Shown one piece after another: positions 42,036-46,143 of a DNA stretch of 46,143 nucleotides (the first letter of the stretch is position 1; the number at the start of each line of letters is the position of its first letter). A model generated the notes under the pieces. That model saw nothing but the letters and a program-made list of their open reading frames with translations, was not told the DNA's origin and ran no database searches. Location of the stretch: contig JAMCUS010000026.1 of NCBI GenBank assembly GCA_023379385.1, forward strand, positions 1 through 46,143. The letters run 5' to 3'. The translations under genes were made by a program, and so were the position numbers. The DNA is from Thermoplasmatota archaeon (GTDB lineage Archaea; Thermoplasmatota; Thermoplasmata; Lutacidiplasmatales; JAMCUS01).

Positions 42036-45023
42036 TTAATAGTATGCCTGAATAGTAAAGGTTCCATATCCATCTGTTGCATATACATATACGTAATAAC
42101 TTCCACTCCCGGATAAATTAACCTGTATAATAGCATTTGGCCCGGTTGCATAATTGTCATAACTGCTGGTTGATGGAAGGTAGCCATATCCTTCGTAAAG
42201 ATTAAATGGTCCGCCTGAACCACTGTTACCCTGTACTGTACCATCTGTCTCTTTTATGGTTATGTAGTTATACGTATTATATGCATTACTGGAGACATTA
42301 ACCACAAAGAAAGCACCATCGTTTGTGTAATAAAGCGTTCCCGATACCTTGTGGCCATTGGCAGGCATATTTGTCGGTGTATTTGTAACAACGTTCAGTT
42401 CACTGCTCCAAACAGTATTGGAACCTGCTGTAGCTGAAACCCTGAAATAATACGTTACTCCTGGAGCGGCACCTCCTATTGTTATGCTGTGACTCAAACC
42501 GCTGCTGGAATCCGTACCCTGGAATGTACCGTAGTTATAGTTTCCAGATGAACTACCAACCTCTATAGAAGAAGTAGCTGCATCGTTGGAGTTCCAATTC
42601 ACCATAAGGTCTGTGGTGCTTGTATTGATGGTAACATTGGATATAGTCAATGCTCCGTTATTAGGAGCGCTGCTCGCAGATATTTGAGCCGTCGAAGTAG
42701 CCGTGGTACCGGAGTTATCTGTAACAGTTAAGGTTGCTGTGTATGTCCCGGATGAATTGTATACATGGCTTATAGTCTGCCCGGTGCCTGTATTACCATC
42801 TCCGAAGTTCCATGCATAGCTGTATGGTGTGGTACCTCCGGATACACTTCCACTGAAGCTTACTGTCAACGGTGCTGTTCCAGTTGATGGTGTGGCAGAG
42901 ATGCCAGCTACCAGTGGAGCAGAACTGCTCACTGACCTGGCGACTATGGTAACAGAACTTGTTGCATGGTCACCATTTGAATCTGTAACTTTAAGATTTA
43001 CTGTATAAGTTCCCGATATTGGATATGAATGCACAGGGTTCTGGGCAGTGCTGGTAGCACCATCCCCGAAAGTCCATTGCCATGTATATGGAGATATACC
43101 TCCACCCGCATTACCATTAAACTGAACAAAGAGTGTAACATTACCTGACGTTACATTAGAACTGGCAGTAGCAGTCAATGGCGCAATGCTGGAATTACCG
43201 GTGACTGTTATAAGCACAGTACCGGTGGTGGTTTGAGTACTGGCGTCCGTAACTGATACCTCTGACGTGTAATTACCCGCTTTTGTATACGTATGGCTCA
43301 CACTTTGACCATTACCGCTGCCTCCATCACCAAAATTCCAGGCGTAGCTGTACGGTGCTGTACCTCCTGACGCAGTTGCGGTAAAGGTGACTTCCATGGG
43401 AGCAGTTCCACCCGTTGCGTTGGCGGAAACGGAAACGGTAAGTGGTGATGTTGGACTCTTTGCAGTAATTACAAGACTGGAAGTGGCTGAGTTGCCATTA
43501 CTATCTGTAACAGTCAATATAACAGTATAGCTACCAGCTGTGTTGAATGTATGGGCAATGACACCTCCATTACCACTGCCTCCATCACCAAAATTCCAGG
43601 CATAGCTGTACGGTGCTGTACCTCCTGACGCAATTCCTGTGAAATTTACTAAAAGTGGTGTACTTCCGCCCGTTGTATTTGAATTTATTGAAGCTGTTAA
43701 AGTAGATGTTGATGATTGCTTCCATATAGCTTCCAACGGATTTTCCAATGCATAGGAATCGTTGGCGTTCATCGGGAATAATGATAAGCCTCCACCTGCC
43801 TGCCCTGTACCTATCGCAGCTGTGTTCAGTGCGCTGGGATATACATTTGCTATTACTCTTTCCGCAACCGCTATAACATTAGTCGTATTGTAATTCTCCT
43901 GTACAAGCAAATGATGTTTCTCTACTGATGCAGGTGCAATCACAACCATTGGTACACGGTATGAGTTACTGACATGATCAGGTCCATTGGAACCTCCAGA
44001 CGTATCGTCTTCAGTAACTATAATTACAGTATTGTTTGCATATTGTGAATGTTCAATGTAACTGACAATTCTATGAGTCTGTGCATCGTTAATTGCAATT
44101 GTTGCTGGATAGGTCGCTCCCGTTAAGGTGTCTGTTTGACCCTGATGATCATTGAACAACTCGATGTAATTCCAGACAGGCATTCCATAGGTATTTACAT
44201 AATTTATGTAGTTCCCCGCTACTACCTCATCTGGCGTGGTCTGACTATTGTTTGTATAATTGCTATAATCTATCTCCTGTGGTATATTTGTTCCAGGTCT
44301 ATCCACGGGCATCCATCCTACACCATTACCACTGGATGGCATGCTTGCAGCCGTAAAAGCCTGTCCCTTGTTCAATATCCAGTATATATCTCCCGCTTCC
44401 ACCCATGGGATGGTGTTTGCGCTAAATCTGTCAAAAACCGTACCGGTGGATGGATAATTACCTGGTTCACCGTTTATTTTTGCACTGTTGAGATCACCAC
44501 TACCTGGTGTTCCTGTGTAACCACCGGTGCTCGTGTATCCTGAAATTGCAGCTGCAAACAGGTACCAATGGTTAGGACCAGATGCAGGTGGCGTTCCTGA
44601 ATAATAATTATCAAATACTGTATAGTTCCATGCTAGCATGTGAAGATACGGAACATCTGCTATATGGTTAGTAGATTCAACCACCGCATTAGCATTTGGG
44701 TATGCAGCATTGTTTGCACTTTCCCATGTATTGGGCATGGGACTTGCCAGATCTCCTAAATAATCATCAAAAACATGATTTTCTCTGTATATTATTACGA
44801 AATGGGTCAATGTAGACGGAAAGTACGGCTCATTTGAAGAAGCACCTTTTATTCCATTTTTTATGCTATGTATATTTGGTACATATCCTAAAACCAGGTT
44901 ATGATTCATGTAGGCTCTGTCATTGAGACTATTGCTCATTATCAATGCAAATGTAGCCCCAACCATAACTACAACAGCTATCAGCGCTATCAATACTTTT
45001 ACTTTTTCTTGCCAGCGTTCCAT
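42036..45023 (-). CDS. Secreted phosphoesterase (phospholipase C/acid phosphatase-like) with four PKD domains
   Basis: 995 residues. An N-terminal membrane anchor or signal (about 10-32) is followed by a phosphoesterase domain (about 70-435) with the family signature ENHVFDDYLG (about 80-89; compare ENRSFD-Y-G), GPNHWYLF and EDDTSGGSNGPDHV. Four PKD-type repeats follow (about 440-795), each with the NFGDG or TFGDG and SYAW motif, then one fibronectin III-like domain (about 790-885) and a beta-rich C-terminal domain (about 885-995). PKD repeats 1 and 2 are close at DNA level (43578 and 43319). The protein likely acts at the cell surface, cleaving phosphate esters; the acid-stable cell envelope fits Thermoplasmatales. 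Substrate unknown. Confidence 0.88.
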   Translation of the reverse strand: MERWQEKVKVLIALIAVVVMVGATFALIMSNSLNDRAYMNHNLVLGYVPNIHSIKNGIKGASSNEPYFPSTLTHFVIIYRENHVFDDYLGDLASPMPNTWESANNAAYPNANAVVESTNHIADVPYLHMLAWNYTVFDNYYSGTPPASGPNHWYLFAAAISGYTSTGGYTGTPGSGDLNSAKINGEPGNYPSTGTVFDRFSANTIPWVEAGDIYWILNKGQAFTAASMPSSGNGVGWMPVDRPGTNIPQEIDYSNYTNNSQTTPDEVVAGNYINYVNTYGMPVWNYIELFNDHQGQTDTLTGATYPATIAINDAQTHRIVSYIEHSQYANNTVIIVTEDDTSGGSNGPDHVSNSYRVPMVVIAPASVEKHHLLVQENYNTTNVIAVAERVIANVYPSALNTAAIGTGQAGGGLSLFPMNANDSYALENPLEAIWKQSSTSTLTASINSNTTGGSTPLLVNFTGIASGGTAPYSYAWNFGDGGSGNGGVIAHTFNTAGSYTVILTVTDSNGNSATSSLVITAKSPTSPLTVSVSANATGGTAPMEVTFTATASGGTAPYSYAWNFGDGGSGNGQSVSHTYTKAGNYTSEVSVTDASTQTTTGTVLITVTGNSSIAPLTATASSNVTSGNVTLFVQFNGNAGGGISPYTWQWTFGDGATSTAQNPVHSYPISGTYTVNLKVTDSNGDHATSSVTIVARSVSSSAPLVAGISATPSTGTAPLTVSFSGSVSGGTTPYSYAWNFGDGNTGTGQTISHVYNSSGTYTATLTVTDNSGTTATSTAQISASSAPNNGALTISNVTINTSTTDLMVNWNSNDAATSSIEVGSSSGNYNYGTFQGTDSSSGLSHSITIGGAAPGVTYYFRVSATAGSNTVWSSELNVVTNTPTNMPANGHKVSGTLYYTNDGAFFVVNVSSNAYNTYNYITIKETDGTVQGNSGSGGPFNLYEGYGYLPSTSSYDNYATGPNAIIQVNLSGSGSYYVYVYATDGYGTFTIQAYY
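43319..43380 (-). repeat. PKD-coding DNA repeat, copy in PKD 2
   Basis: The roughly 55-bp stretch CTGCCTCCATCACCAAAATT onward at 43319 recurs at 43578 with only a few differences and encodes the SYAWNFGDGGSGNG part of PKD domains 2 and 1. Its near-identity points to recent duplication or gene conversion within the gene. Confidence 0.7.
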
Positions 45024-45196
45024 AACATTGTCACCGAATGTTTTACGATCTATCTATTTATATATATATGTAATAAAGTACCATTTTTAAATTACCAAAA
45101 AACCATCAAATGGTATTCTAAAAAGAAGGTTTAAATACTAAATAGAATACGGGATATTTTTTAAATAATAAAATTAAAATTCTGTTTATCTATAAG

Positions 45197-45976
45197 TCAA
45201 ATAATCTCTTTTAAATATTTTTCAAAATACTGCCTGATGGTCGCCGGTACATTACCCTGAAGTGCCATATATCTCGCTGTGGGTGTCTTTTCCAGCATCT
45301 GCCTGCCTACATCCTCTACAAAATTTTCAAATTGATAGGCAGGTAGTATGTGCCCAAAAGCATATCCATGTTTTATACTGTAATCTGTAAATCTAGGCGC
45401 ATAATGTCCTCCTCCTATTCCTATTGAAACGGGAATATTTACATCTATATTGCCATATAATGATTTTATAACATCTGCAATCAACACATGTGAATCATGG
45501 TTGTTCCATTCTTCAGAACTACTTCCTGTTTCTATAAAAAATGATGGTAGATCTGTGTATGGACCATGATGCGTTGCTTCATATGATACTGTGAAATTTG
45601 GTAATCTATGATGGTACAGGTATCTCAGTGCATAATACATGTATACAGGTGACGATCTGGATAATTTACCCTTTACCCCACCAAAACTATTTATACCATA
45701 ATTACCAACCGGATGAACCGTAAAACTTCTTGTTTCTTTCTGACTCTTGTGTATAGATGGAAATATGACTGTATCAATATTAATATCTGAAAAGATCTCA
45801 TCGACATGTTCCATATATAAATGCTGTTGTTCAGATACCGCAGCCAGTATATTGTCTCCCTTATAAATAGTGTACCCGTATCTTTCGGTGTATAATTTGA
45901 AATGTTCTGTTTCCTGTAAAATTGTGAATACAGCCGTAGCAACTGGATCATTTTCATCAATAATAATAGAAATCAT
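45197..45976 (-). CDS. dtdA: D-aminoacyl-tRNA deacylase (DTD2)
   Basis: 259 residues. The motifs of archaeal/plant DTD2 are visible: FPSIHKSQKETRSFTVHPVGNYG, YEATHHGPYTD, GIGGGHYAPRFTDYS and GHILPAYQ. The enzyme hydrolyses D-amino acids from tRNA, protecting translation. The start lies nine bases after the stop of the APS kinase gene on the same strand. The family normally needs two zinc ions bound by conserved His and Glu residues in these blocks. Confidence 0.92.
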   Translation of the reverse strand: MISIIIDENDPVATAVFTILQETEHFKLYTERYGYTIYKGDNILAAVSEQQHLYMEHVDEIFSDINIDTVIFPSIHKSQKETRSFTVHPVGNYGINSFGGVKGKLSRSSPVYMYYALRYLYHHRLPNFTVSYEATHHGPYTDLPSFFIETGSSSEEWNNHDSHVLIADVIKSLYGNIDVNIPVSIGIGGGHYAPRFTDYSIKHGYAFGHILPAYQFENFVEDVGRQMLEKTPTARYMALQGNVPATIRQYFEKYLKEII

Positions 45977-45985
45977 ATTACTTTT

Positions 45986-46143
45986 TTATACCGGATTTTT
46001 TATTAATTGTACTTTTTTCAGATGTCGTAGTATGTCCCCGGTACACTGTTCTACAGTTCTTTTGTCAGTTTCCACTACTATATCTGGATTATCAGGAACC
46101 TCATAAGGATCATCTATACCTGTAAAACCATGTATCTCTCCAT
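45986..46143 (-). CDS. cysC: Adenylylsulfate (APS) kinase, C-terminal part (5' end outside window)
   Basis: The last 51 codons, ending TAA at 45986-45988. The peptide begins GEIHGFTGIDDPYEVPDNP, the family block following the P-loop kinase core of CysC, and runs to LKKVQLIKNPV. APS kinase phosphorylates adenylylsulfate to PAPS. The 5' part lies beyond base 46143, so the P-loop cannot be seen. It precedes dtdA by nine bases. Confidence 0.88.
   Translation of the reverse strand, partial: GEIHGFTGIDDPYEVPDNPDIVVETDKRTVEQCTGDILRHLKKVQLIKNPV

Noticed and set aside
42036-42244. Open frames opposite the Ycf48-like and phosphoesterase genes
   Set aside because: Low-complexity shadow frames without motif or ribosome-binding site.
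1-46143. CRISPR arrays and tRNA genes
   Set aside because: No regularly spaced repeats and no clear GGTTCRAATCC-type T-arm with matching acceptor stem were seen in the gaps; a covariance scan could still find a missed tRNA.

Overview
The window is archaeal and fits the Thermoplasmatales or close relatives. The evidence is a low G+C sequence, archaeal ribosomal and initiation proteins (S12, S7, EF-2, S6e, aIF2-gamma, L44e, S27e, aIF2-alpha), archaeal DnaG and SepF, a type IV pilin-like protein with an RRRG signal, Lhr helicase, DTD2, and several TATA boxes about 26-27 bp before a start codon, which suggests leaderless transcripts. No tRNA, rRNA or CRISPR array was seen. Lineage and functions are inferred by reading only; no database search was run.

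Layout. 1-223: collapsed remnant of a TnpB-type (IS200/IS605) gene. 309-3211 (-): complete porGDAB operon for a 2-oxoacid:ferredoxin oxidoreductase. 3212-3765: insertion-sequence debris. 3766-7154: GNAT acetyltransferase, then an overlapping dnaG/Lon-like AAA+ pair (-). 7155-8793: degraded accessory stretch with a truncated AbiEii-like toxin. 8794-12140: overlapping MoxR/ChlI-like AAA+ and VWA genes. 12177-14385: HAD phosphatase, pilin-like protein, and a decayed paralogue of the phosphatase. 14534-17100: stomatin/SPFH plus short NfeD, convergent with a long NfeD protease. 17262-20558 (-): rps12-rps7-fusA. 20795-24166: KaiC-like ATPase, Xaa-Pro peptidase, hypothetical protein, family 4 uracil-DNA glycosylase. 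24185-27527 (-): Lhr helicase with a phosphoesterase. 27736-30545: ion permease, glutamate dehydrogenase, acylphosphatase. 30994-33584: HisA-like protein, DUF2240-like protein, ammonium transporter. 33588-36986: two divergent translation clusters, with sepF beside the second. 36987-40901: transposon graveyard holding a zinc-ribbon membrane protein, a multi-pass membrane protein and a small conserved protein. 40902-45023: secreted or anchored Ycf48-like propeller and a 995-residue phosphoesterase with four PKD repeats. 45197-46143 (-): D-aminoacyl-tRNA deacylase and the end of APS kinase.

The housekeeping parts form a fermentative and peptide-using picture: 2-oxoacid oxidation to acyl-CoA with reduced ferredoxin, glutamate dehydrogenase, a Pro-dipeptidase and ammonium uptake. 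The least explained parts are the AAA+/VWA pair with its cysteine insert, the protease-less Lon-like ATPase coupled to dnaG, a set of solo IS200/IS605 right-end (omega-RNA-like) fragments without an intact tnpB in the window, a 181-bp inverted-repeat element, and inverted repeats sitting against the TATA boxes of two genes.
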